Shown in pieces: positions 46,829 through 57,695 of a stretch of 61,791 nt of DNA. The notes beneath the pieces were generated by a model. The model did not search any database. It had not been told where the DNA came from and saw only the letters and a list, made by a program, of their open reading frames with translations. This stretch comes from Dinochytrium kinnereticum (taxonomy: Eukaryota > Chytridiomycota > Chytridiomycetes > Chytridiales > Chytridiaceae), in contig JADGJT010000112.1 in assembly GCA_027604005.1 (NCBI GenBank), forward strand, positions 1-61,791. The letters run 5' to 3'. Made by a program: the position numbers and the translations under genes. Every line of letters begins with the position of its first letter. Position 1 is the first letter of the stretch.

Positions 46829-49800
46829 TTACAAGTATTGGTTGTCGGGTAACATCGTGATATTTTGATGCGGAACTCCAAGGATATCGACTGCAAAATT
46901 AAGAACAACACAATAAAAAGTCAGATCAAATTAACAAAGAAAAAACCACCAAAAAACCTACCCATGGTCTCATACACAAACCCTTCAAACTCTTTCGGCC
47001 CGCATACCACAATCCGACTTAAAGCCATCTCCTGATCCATCCCATATCCTCCCCCAAATTGTCCATTTACACACGGCCATCCGACGCTCACAAGTGTCTG
47101 CGTCAACATATCAACCGTAATCCTCCCCTGCATAACCTGTCCAGCCACCCTGCTAAATTCACTGTCATTATTCGATCTCATCGCCGCCGGCCCCGAAATC
47201 TGACCATAACCGCCACCACCCGATCCTCTTGTCACCGTAGTGGTTACGCGAATTTGCTCAGGGTATGCGAGCATGGCGCCTTGGAGTACGTTGGAACCAA
47301 AGGCGTCGTGAGGGGTTTTGATACTGTGGAGCACGCCGACGAGAGGGCCAGGACCGCAGCGGGGATAGGTGATCGGAAGCGGGAAGATACCCTCTTGGTT
47401 TGTACGGAGGTTCACACCTTCGGCCCAGCCGTCCAGTAAGTGGGTGCGGGCAATCACCCAATCTCCGGCGTAGATGCTGATTTCGTCTGTGTTGCTTGCT
47501 TCGTAGGATTGGTAGGCCTATTGTAAAAAGTACGAAAGAGAAGACTTAAAAAAAAAAGAGCTACTATAAACTAATAGAACAAAAGACAAAAATGCTGTGT
47601 AGAAAAGCCTATTGGAAAAAACCCAAAAGAAGAGCAACTCACATAAACCGGCACATAAGTTGGCAAAAATAAGAACTGCACCATCTGCAACGCCGGAGCA
47701 AGCCCACTGCCGGCCGTTATAAACACAATTCTTCGATGAGCCCATTCTCCAGTACTTCCGTCAAAAGGTCTCTCGGGGTTAACAGCAGGAGTTCCAAAAG
47801 GCCCCCTGACACGAATCTGTCTATCTCCAGGCTTCTGTCGAATCAAAAAGGGGGTTAAGGCTCCTTGAGGTTCCAGCTTAATCATGACCTCAAAGCACGA
47901 TGGTGACCCAGAGATTGGAGTGAAGTAGCGTGAGATATAACGGTTATTGACGCGGGCTTGAATCTCGACGCATTGACCGGGCATAAAGACTTTCGGCTCG
48001 TTCACACGGGTATCGTGGGGGTAAAGAATACAGAATTTGATCTTGTAGACTGAAATGAATTTTTGAAAGGTCGGTATGAGCAGAGTCAGCATCTATAACG
48101 AAGAAAACAGCATGCCTCACTTGAAGGCAAGACAAAGCAAATCTACAACTATCCAACAAAAAAAAAACTTACCAGCGAAAGCCGTCCCAGCGCCACTCTC
48201 CAAAACACTATCAACAATAGCAAATCTCCGGTACTCCATACCCGAAAACACAGCTCCATTCCCCTCCAAAAACAGTGGCTGTCCATCAGGTCCAACAAGC
48301 TCACCGACAAGCAAGGTGGAAAGCTTTTCAATGGCAAGGCGAGAGTGAACGTGAGGTCGGCGAGCCTTCACGACCTGTCTCCATTCTGCTTCCGATAGCG
48401 AGGGGAAAGAGGGGATCGAGGCCGCCGCTGAGGAAGCCATGTAGCTTGGGGGAGGTGGGAGGGATTCGCCGGGAGCTACGAGGGGGCCGTGGCCGCCCCG
48501 GTTAGGAAGGTGGCTGCGGGCGCGTCGTTGAGCAACAGCGGCAGGGACGAAGGCTTCGGCGTCAAAACCAGCCTATTGTTTTCGTAAGAAAGGCGTGAGA
48601 GGGAAATCAAGAGGGAGAGTACAAACCTCGTGGAAGTAGTCGTTGGTGATATCCGTTCCTGCGACAGAGTAGAGGATGATTTGCCCACCAGGATGAGACC
48701 AAATCCAGTTCTGGATGTCATAGACGTAGCGGCCGTTTGCGACAACGAACATTTGCCTACAGGCAAATTCATGTCAGATAAGTTTCGAAAACCAGAACAG
48801 AGAAATTTGGGTAAAAGCGAAAAGAAACTTACCCAAGCTGCAGCTCCGAGTCAATATCCTCCCAGGTAAACGCCTTAATCGCAGGGAGCATTCTCCCCGG
48901 AGTTTGCATCTCCATCAAAGGACTCTTCTCTGGCACATTCATCTTCTTAGCAGCGCTCGCCAAAGCCCTCCCAGGATCAACCCCTTTAGCATTCACTTTC
49001 CCGACTCTCCCAGTCTTACTCGTAACCAACCCGCGATCCCTCTGTTGAACTTTAGCGATCCAATAAACCTCCGTAAAGAAGAAGGCGATCAACCAGGCTC
49101 CAGTGATGCAAAAGTACGCCATCCACATAACGAAACCACGACCGGTGTAGCTCGGGAGTGCATCTGGCCAGGGATAGACGGTATTGATACCGAGAGCCAC
49201 TTGGGAGATGGACAGTATCAGTAGGATACGGCCGAACCAATCGTGAAGACCGCGGTAAAGAGGACGGAATTTGGAGAGGGCTTCGATTTGAAGGCCGAGA
49301 CGGTTTAAAACGCCGAGGAACACTTGAAGTACAATTCCCCCCATTAAAACAAAGCCAATAATTGGGTGGGGGCGTTGACTCAAGTTTAACTGGATGAAAA
49401 ATGGCGATAAGGGAAAAGGGAATCGTGCAAATTCAGTTGGAAGAATCCAGCGAGTAATTAAACAAGGCCGTCATTAACAATTCAAGAGAAACTCACATAG
49501 ATCGACGGTCCTATGTTCGAGGGAAGATTCAAACAGATATAGCTAGTGGATAACCATAAAATGCGAGATAAGCCCAAGATTACTAGGGCGAACAAGATGA
49601 AACAAATTCACTTACGCAGTCAGGACAGAGGTTGCAATAGACCCAGCGATCTGCATTCCAATATGCACCCACATCCACTGGGCGTTAATCAACGCAATAG
49701 ACCTCGCGTACCTTCCCCAGTAAATTCCCAGGGGGAACAATACCTGCCAAACAATAAACATGCCTAACCCATGAATCTTCTTTGCCCCAACATTCGCCTC

Positions 49801-50693
49801 AGGAACAGGGTAGGCGTCACCATCTTTGAAACGAATCTGATAAGCACCCCTCCATAATCCGTGATAAGTCGCCCAGGTTGTTGCGGGGGTGGAGTCAGGG
49901 TTGATGTTGTAGGCCCAGATCACGTCCGTATGCTCGTCAATGTATACGATGGCATGGGCATTGTCGTTAGCTCGGGGAATAGTGAAGCGCCGGAACTCGA
50001 CGAGGGCGATACCATTGCGATGAAAAGATACGTGCGGGCTTTGGCCTCGAGGAGCATCAGTGAGGATCTTGGGGCCTGGGTTGGTTATCTGTAGAAAGTA
50101 AATCGAAAAGGTTTAGACGATAAACCTTTGTCAAAAGTTGAAGGGCCAACGCAATACCACCATCTCGGGGCACGTACCGGTGTCTGGAAGTTGCCAGTAG
50201 GCGAAAGATTAAACAAGCTCATTCCTCCAGTAGTGTTGATGTAAACCAGTAAAAAGTCGGCCGTAAGCATCGACCGTCCAAACGCAATCGAAAACCAACT
50301 ATTGAGCAGCGTTGGTGGGCCTAACCCTCCTCCAGCCAGAGGCGCTGTTTGCTTCCCCAAAGTCACAGCAGCGGTTCCGTTAAACATTAGAGCACCATGC
50401 AAGATCTCATTCGGAGACCCTTCGTTCTCTGTCGACCAAAATAGGGTCAACGCCCCAGCAACACTGTCGAACCCATTCTCAAAGTAAGTGAATTGCGAAA
50501 AGTCGAAGTTGACACCGGGTATAGATGGAATGTTTTCGGCGTTTAGGAGCTCAGCGGATGCTGGTAGAACGAGGGAGGCGATGGCGAGCATCCCCAACGC
50601 CAGAGATATGGTTTTTGAGGATGTGCTTCGTGCATGCCGCCCTCTCGACCCACCACCCCTCGCATCAGCCGCAGCCACAGGGGTTGAGGACAT
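46829..50693 (-). CDS. DOMON, cytochrome b561, cytochrome b5, FAD/NAD reductase with SH3 insertion
   Basis: A long multi-exon membrane redox enzyme. After a signal anchor (LALGMLAIASLVLPASAE), a DOMON domain (about 49850-50620) is followed by cytochrome b561 helices with four likely heme His residues (KKIHGLGMF, WMWVHIGMQ, RPHPIIGF, YRGLHDWFG). A cytochrome b5 domain (about 48630-48870) has YVYDIQNWIWSHPGG and FHEAGFD. The reductase (46829-48440) shows the FAD motif RYISRYFT, the nucleotide motif FITAGSGLAPALQMV and a late VVCGPKEFEG. Between those two nucleotide-binding parts lies an SH3-like segment (about 47370-47530: DEISIYAGDW, DGWAEGVNLRT, EGIFPLPIT). The last exon (46829 to about 46890) ends NITMLPDNQYL. 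Electron flow is probably NAD(P)H to FAD to b5 to b561 to DOMON, reducing an extracellular acceptor such as Fe3+. Confidence 0.85.
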
Positions 50694-50991
50694 GGTATCC
50701 AACGAAAAGTGTTGTGCTGTAGTTGTGAAGGCCGTTGGTTCGCGAGCGTTCTGGCAATGGTTGGTGCGATGGTGTCCTTAGGCTGAGTAGGTTGGGGATA
50801 GACGCCGCAGTGTGGTGTCACCCAAGAAATTCAATCATTCTGGAAGGCCGCCCGCTGGATGCTACGCTAAACAAACAGATTGACGGCGACGCCTATCGAA
50901 CGACCGACGACGGCCCTCAACGCATGCAGAAAAGCAGAATATATAATAGTGACAGTGGTTGTTATAATTATTGAGGAGTTGTGTGTGTCAG
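50694..50991. other. Upstream region of the redox gene
   Basis: A 298-bp gap between two minus-strand genes, containing the redox gene promoter. Nothing else is recognisable in it. Confidence 0.4.
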
Positions 50992-53029
50992 TCAGTTCAT
51001 TAGCCCAAAAAGGTCGTCGTCATCCTCATCTGGGACCATGTCCACACCATCTGGGATGCGGCCCTCATTGTCCTCAAACAGGCGGTTATAACATGGCGAA
51101 TGCTTGTCGTTGTAGTGAGTGTAGGGATTCGATTCGGAAAGTGTAGACCCACAAAGCTGAAATGATTTGTACAAAAAGAGTGATTAATATTTGAGTTTAT
51201 CCAATACCAACAAAACGAACGACGGATGAGATAAGCTCTTACGTAGCAGAAATGCGTATTGCAGACTCGGCACTATTTAATGCCGGCGAGGAGTGCAAGT
51301 TTAGATAGAGATCAAATATAGCAAAACAAACGCTTAGAAAAGGAAAAGGACTTACGGTCATATGTGAGCATCCGTAAGACCGCTGCACGGAAACTGAGCA
51401 AGACGGACAAGCTTGAGCATTGGCTTTGAGCCACTCCGCATTCATCCTTTCGTCTTCTAAATCCCTAACAGCCTTTTCCAGAATCTTCCTGCCGTAACGC
51501 ATCTCCAAAAACTTTCTGTGGTTTTCAGGCGCCTCCTGATACTCTTTTGCAATTTCCATAATCTTGGAGATTTTACAGTACTGGGCATATCCCTATTAGG
51601 TAGGTGTCAGTTGAATGATCACTGTTTTCGCGTAAGAAAAAACCAAAGAGAACCCAATGGAGATGTAAAAACAAAGAGTGGACTACTAACATGCCATGTT
51701 CTCCCGCAGAAAAAGCAAAATGCGTACCGGCATTCGGGGCAAATGCAGAGTTTCTCCTCAGAGGCATCTTTAATGACAGGGCTCTGACACATAGGTCTGG
51801 GGCAGTAGGTGACGTCCTGTCGTCCCTCTAAGCTTTGCTTCAATCGAAGGTCCTTATACCGCTGAAATAGTTGCGATCCAACGATCGCCAAGATTTCCGG
51901 CTCTTCCAAAGTAAGAAGACCCGCGGAATTGGCATGGCGCTTCTTGCAGGCCTCATCAGGGCAAGCGACTTGCTTTAATTCACCTGCAAATCAAATAACA
52001 TTAGACTGAAAAACAACGTGAACGTCTATGTTATCCAAGATAAAGAAGTAAACCTCACCTTCCAGAATCATCAAAGAAAAATAATCCTTCAAGCACTCCT
52101 TGCAATACGAATGCTTACATCCATTGAACCTTTGACAAAATGAGCCCTTCCTGTCGTCAAAGCAGATCCCGCATGTAACGAGGGACTGCTCAAAGATCTT
52201 TAGGCTCTGCTTCCGATCATGATCCAAAATAATATCGGTTATGTCTGCTAAAGAAGGTCCAGACTCCTCACATTCTCCAGATTTTAAATTCAAGCTAGAA
52301 ACTCCAATAGGCTCATCTGACCCAGAACACCAAAGAGTTAGCATGCGGACGAGGTTCCATATTACGAGAAGAGAGGTACGGAATCCTTACCGTATTTGAC
52401 CAGCCCCAGAAACACTGTTGCGTCCTCCTTGACGAAATCAGACATCTCATACATTACAACGTTCCCCATCCACATCCCCATCAATCGGTTCCTCAACCTC
52501 GCCAACCTCTTTGGACTCAGCCAGCTACATTCCAAAGATATCAGAGGTCCAGACGATTCAGGATACCCAGGAGGCAATCTAAATCGGATCACTATAGGGG
52601 GAACATGCTCGACGGGGAGAACGAGGGAGTCCAGGGCAGAGGGCATTTGTTTTTCACTGGTGACAGGTTCGGTGGCTATGGTATTTGGATCGGTGGCGGA
52701 AGGAGGTGTGGAGTCAGGAGGAGTTGATGATTCAGACGGTCTTTTGGTGTTATTGATTGCGGGGTCTGGAGATGCGCCTCCGACTTGAATGTATATTTGG
52801 TCTGGTAGTGACATTGCAACCGAAAGAAAGCCAATGACTCTATGGTGCAAAGCAAGACAAAAGATGATATTCAGCATAACGGAGTTTACAGAAGGGCTTG
52901 AGAGGATCCGAAACATCATCAAGACAACGAAGGTTCCTATTACCCGCCATCGCTGATACGCTCAAACCCAAAGTCGTCCTCAAAGATTGCCTGAAGGGCC
53001 AGCAGCTCATCGTCCAGTTCAGAAGCCAT
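50992..53029 (-). CDS. RING-between-RING E3 ubiquitin ligase, RNF14/Itt1 type
   Basis: A multi-exon gene starting MASELDDELLALQAIFEDDF, an RWD-domain opening. A Ser/Pro insertion and then the rest of the RWD follow (VIRFRLPPGYP, LISLECSWLS). RING1 is in CGICFDDRKGSFCQRFNGC, then HSYCKECLKDYF. The IBR follows (CPRPMCQSPVI, CICPECRYAFCFFCG). RING2 is ACPSCSVSVQRSYGCSHMT joined to a 30-nt micro-exon (51243-51272) that supplies CRVCNTHFCY. The Cys of YGCSHMT is the predicted thioester site. The last exon adds LCGSTLSESNPYTHY and an acidic tail. RWD plus RBR is the RNF14/Itt1 layout, linked in other species to translation quality control. The start choice gives the RWD its normal N-terminus. Confidence 0.9.
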
Positions 53030-53808
53030 GACAGACAGAAACAGATTGATATGCACAATTTCCCTGCTGGCTATCGTAGGTTGCGTTCACTCCCGTCCGG
53101 CATGTGTAGAAGGGTGGCCGTCAACAGGTCGGATGGATGCTGGCTTTATGCTGTTGAACCCACACAGGTTATTTTGCAGAATTTGCGTGACTTTGCATGC
53201 TTCCTGTGAATCCACCTGTGTCGAGTCCCCTCGCACACGCGTACATCGACTCGGTGAGCCTAAATCCGAAGACACAGTGGCCTTAGTTTGCACTATGTGA
53301 AGGGTTCAGCTGTTCGCAAACATTGATGCGGTGCGCACAGCCCTGTTGGATGTCAAGTGTTCTGGTCAGCAGTGTGTGCTTACAGCAGGGTGGCTAAAGT
53401 GTGTATGGGAAGAAAGAAGAAGAAATGATCCGCACAGGGATCATCTACTGATAATGAACGACACAATACGCTATCGTTCTTCTTATCCTACCTCTGAGTT
53501 GGGATGAGCTGAAAGTACCTGACGTCAAGGATTGGGTAAGACTACAGCGATATGGTCGTAAACCCTGGTTATCCCATCTTTGGCCGTGGATCTGGCAATA
53601 CCGATGCCCTAAACCATCAGATCTAGAAAACGGGTCCAATGACAGTGTAATCAGTGTAGAGAGTATGAGAGCTGATGAATTGGCATACGGTCAACACCCA
53701 ACACCCAACCGGCCATCAGCCCATCCTGGGTTGAAGTCTATCATTTGTCACTGCATCAGCGCAGCTCACGCGTGTACGGCTTGGACAGCGTGCTGGTTGG
53801 CTGACCCC
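53030..53808. promoter_or_regulatory. Divergent intergenic region, RNF14-type and LRR genes
   Basis: A 779-bp gap between divergent starts, assuming the signal-peptide exon of the LRR gene begins at 53809. It contains one tgacgtca CRE-like palindrome near 53519-53526. No coding region is supported. Confidence 0.4.
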
Positions 53809-56800
53809 ATGCACTACCCCAGCACACAAAAAACAACCACCTTGTGGCTTGTGTTCCTGACCACTGCCCTCTTGTGTTTTTGAACCACCCCAAGGGTGCT
53901 GTCGTTGCGACTGATGGCTTCCGTCTCAAGCGACTGCGATGCGCTGGCGTCCTCGCCTTTCGCTTTCCTCTTTCCAGCTGCCTCTGACTGCTGCCGCGAG
54001 CCATCGTCTTTGCGAGTTGGCTGTGACAATGAGAATCGCATCACTTCCTTGTATGATCTCGTGTCTGTTTTTTTTTGCCTTTCCTCTGTTCTAATTCAGA
54101 TCTCTGGGTTGATGGGTCGCCCTTTTTTTTCAAAATATTCTGCAGGAACCTTACACGCTCGGAGCTGTCTGGGCCACTTCCTGGAACGTTTTTGAGCTCC
54201 TTAACGAAGCTGGAGCTGCTGTAATGAATCTCTTCCTTCTTCCTTTTTTTTACTTGGTTGAGGTTTTGAAATTTTAATGCTTTGCTGTTGCTGTTCATTG
54301 GAATGAAGTGATCTGTCGAGGAATGCTTTTTCGAATGAAATCCCTGTCGAGCTGGCATCGTTGAAGGCGTTAAAAAACCTGTGAGTTGCAACTTTTGCAA
54401 TTCCCATAGTCCCTTCATTGTTCTTAATCGGTCTATTTTTACATCTGACAGGTTTCTTGGAGCCAACAAGCTATCAGGAAGCATTCCACCTCAGCTTGGA
54501 GAATTGACTTCATTAGTAGCATTGTATGGTCATTTATCTTAACTTCATTGATAATCTTTCTTTCAGGGATCTGGGTTTGAATAAACTCTCGGGTGAAATT
54601 CCATCAAGTTTGGGGAGTTTATCCAATTTGAGATCTCTGTAAGTTACCATTCTTACTTTTATCAGTGTTCATTTATCGTTTCTTGTCGTTCTGAGCATGA
54701 CTTTCCATCATGAAAAAAAAAAGGTACCTTGGAGAAAATGAACTTAACGGTAGCATTCCGTCGACTCTGGGAGACCTGCGTAACATTGGCGATATGTGAG
54801 TTCGGCATTCATGTCGTTTCCATCCGCTTATGGTTACATTCAATAGGTTTTTGAGTAGAAACAAGCTTAGCGGTCGGTTACCGGATTTCATATATGGTGT
54901 TGCAGGAGCAAGGTACGGGGCTGACTTTCTTTAGCGTGTTTTTCATTTGTAGTATGAATGCTGATACGATGGGGTGTAATTAGAGTTGAAGACAACTGCT
55001 TCACGCCCGAAGATATTAAGCCTGATTCAAGCTTCTCAAGGTACTTTAAGCCTTTTGGTTCTTCTCAACTGCTCATCACTATCACCTCCTTTACTTCTTC
55101 TCACTGCATTGATGCCTTTCTTTCCAACACAGCTCTATTCAAAAACCTCCATCCGACTGTAGAATCCCCTTTCCGCCGGCTAGACTTAACTATATCCTCC
55201 CTCTGGCAATATCCGTTCCAATCCTCATAGTCATCATCATCACCGCCATAATCATCTTTCTCTGCTACAGGCATCGTCAATCTGTTAAAGCCCGCGAAGA
55301 TAACCACGACTCCAAAAAGACCACCGAAGAGAGTCGACCGGAAGCGCCTGCTGTTCCAAAACAACCTCTTCCGACCTCCGATCCTCTTTCTACGAATCAT
55401 GTGTCGCCTTTGGGTGTCATCCAGCCCTCCTCTCCGATCGGATCGCCATCTGTCGCTTACATGGACTCGCCCCTGAGACCTCCTCTTGCCATGTCTTTTA
55501 ACGCTTACCCATCTCCTTATGAACGTCATTCGCAGTGGGAGGGGGTTGGGTTTCCGAACGGTTTCTCATCTTATGGGGATACATATGTTTATGGTCCGAC
55601 GAGGACGGAGAGTTCGGCCATGTCGCCCGTGGTGAGTGACGCGGGGTACGTTGGTGGTTTGAATGGGGGTGATGTGAGGGAGGCTTATGGGAATGCTAGA
55701 CATTCTAGCGTTCCAAGTGGGGTTGGGAATAGCTATGGGACGCCGAGCAATGTTCAGTTTTCTGAGGTTCCGTCGAGTGATGCGAGGAGTTCGTATCTGA
55801 ATCCAAGTGATTTTGGGAATGTTTACATGCCACCGAGCAGTGCTCGATTTTCCTATACCCCACCTAGTGAGGTCAGGAGCTCGTATGTGCCACCAAGCGA
55901 TGCGAGGCATTCATACATGTCGCTGAGTGATGGAAGGGTCTCCTACGTTCCTCCGAGCAATGAACCAAATGTATACGTTGCTCCAGGTGACGCGAAGATT
56001 TTATACATGCCTTCAAGCGACCTGAGGAATTCTTACGTGTCTGCAAGTGACGTCCCCTCTCCTTCAAGAGACATCACCCACACCATCCCAGCATCCCAAC
56101 ACGCGGGAACCCCTAAATTCAACGCGATGTCCTCCTCGAAATCTCATCCATCGGCTTCTGACTTGGATCCATCCTCACCTATTGATATTCACGCGTCGTC
56201 ATCCACGTCGTGGGAGAAGTACCATGCGAATGGAGTTGACTTTTTGAAGTACGAGAAGACGCAGCCGGAGAAGGTCGAGAAAGGGTTTGACTTTTTGAAG
56301 TACGAGAAGACGCAGCCGGAGAGGGTCGAGAAAGGGATTGACTTTTTGAAAGACGAGAAGAAGCAGCCTGAGGAGATTGCGAAGGGATTTGACCTTTTGA
56401 ATGAAGAGAAGACCCTGCCTGAGCGATCCGGGAGTGACTTTGACTTTTTGAAAAACGAGAAGACCCCCAAGCCGCCTCAGAGGGTTAGCAGTATCTTCGG
56501 GGGTGTTGGGACAACGTATGGTGGGGGAGGGGCGTTGTCTAGGATGTTGGAGGTCAAGGGGTGGACGAATGAGCAGGTTACGGGGTGGCTCTTGAAGGTT
56601 GGGGTTGGGGAGGAAGTTGTTGAGGTGCTGAGAGGTACGGAAGATTTTCCTTCCCTCTTCATGGGTATTGACCCTGCCCATTAGTGCCTTTTCATCCTTT
56701 TTTTTTTTAGAAGACACCCCACACATGTTTTGCTATACTAATGACTTGCTTGTCACGCACTACCCTCCGCCCGCCTGCACCTTTTTTCATTTTCTAAAAC

Positions 56801-56990
56801 AGCTGGCAACATCAACGGGTACATGCTTACAGTTCTCACCGACGCTCAACTCTTTGAGCTCGGCCTGACATCTCCCGAGGCTCGTCGTCTCATTTTGACG
56901 GTCGTGGAGGAGCTTCATGGAGGCACTGGGTCTTCTCTGAGACGTGGTGCGTCAGCCACCACCGACGTGTTGCCCCAGTACTTGGAGTAG
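53809..56990 (+). CDS. LRR transmembrane receptor-like protein with cytoplasmic repeats and SAM domain
   Basis: Plant-style LRR protein. A proposed signal-peptide exon (53809 to about 53867) precedes a Cys-bearing cap (SDCDALASS, SDCCREPSSLRVGCDNE). LRR units of LxxNxLSGxIPxxLGxLxxL type follow: exon 54146-54220 (75 nt), then 54309-54380, 54452-54523, 54567-54638 and 54724-54795, each exactly 72 nt with phase-2 introns, and 54847-54912 (66 nt). After exon 54984-55040, exon 55133-56634 encodes the membrane helix (ILPLAISVPILIVIIITAII), a cytoplasmic Tyr/Ser repeat block and a 17-residue repeat block. The C-terminus is a SAM domain: WTNEQVTGWLLKVGVG joined to exon 56803-56990 (NINGYMLTVLTDAQLFELGL). 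No kinase is present; SAM domains oligomerise or recruit partners. The first exon, with its 62-bp intron, is the least certain part. Confidence 0.83.
55760..56055 (+). repeat. Degenerate Ser/Pro/Tyr repeat in the LRR-SAM protein
   Basis: A 16-residue periodicity in which Ser-Tyr-x-Pro-Pro-Ser-Asp recurs (YVPPSDARHS, YMSLSDGRVS, YVPPSNEPNV, YVAPGDAKIL, YMPSSDLRNS, YVSASD). The evenly spaced Tyr and Ser residues would suit phosphorylation or scaffold binding. Confidence 0.65.
56225..56460 (+). repeat. 51-bp tandem repeat encoding a 17-residue FLKxEKxQPExVxKG unit
   Basis: Five units of a 51-bp repeat, in frame: the first two (FDFLKYEKTQPEKVEKG and FDFLKYEKTQPERVEKG) are nearly identical and the later ones diverge. 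They are highly charged and probably helical. Recent expansion is suggested by the near-identical DNA of the first copies. Confidence 0.75.
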
Positions 56991-57695
56991 AATGGGAGGC
57001 GAGATTTTGACGAACGTTCTAAGTCCTGGCGCCATTTGGTTGGATGAATATCTTTGGAGGAATAGATGAAAAATAAAGAATGGGCGAACAGGGACCTTTC
57101 TTTCCTTCTTCTCATTTGTTGTTTGTTTGTTTGTTTGTTTGTTGGGTGAGGGAAAGGTTTCATGGGTGAAAGAGAAAAAGCATTTGCAATCATATGACTC
57201 CGCACAGGGATGAAACAATACGTCTTCTTTATTCTCGATGACAACCCACCGTAAAGTGTGAGTCCTCCTAACCCAACCTTCCCTAAAGCATCTCCGCAAG
57301 AAAAAGAATAAAAAAAAAAAAAGGAAGAGAAAGAGGGGGAAGGGGGGGAGATAGCGTTATGTACACACCACCAAGCGCAAATATAACTAACAACAATAGC
57401 CATTCCTCGCCGTCACGTTCTCACAGGACAAGGCGATAGCAACGGGCAAAAAAGGGAAGGAAACAGAAAGGTAGAGCAAATACAGGATAGAAGAAAAAGG
57501 GTTTTGTTTGGGATCTGATAGTGAACTGGGTGCAGATAAGGTGTGGAAATACGGGGTAACAAAAAATTAAGAAGAAAGAGAAAAAAAATAGATGTGGACG
57601 GGCTAAAAATTAACTAAAATGAAGCTTGCCCCCCCAGCCCTCGCTCAACCATAAAAACAAAAAAGGAAAAAAAAGAAGAGGAAAACTACAGACCC
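56991..57695. other. Convergent 3' intergenic region with a TTTG microsatellite
   Basis: A 705-bp gap between converging genes, with a (TTTG)6-like run at about 57117-57145 and several poly-A/poly-T tracts. No gene is supported. Confidence 0.5.
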
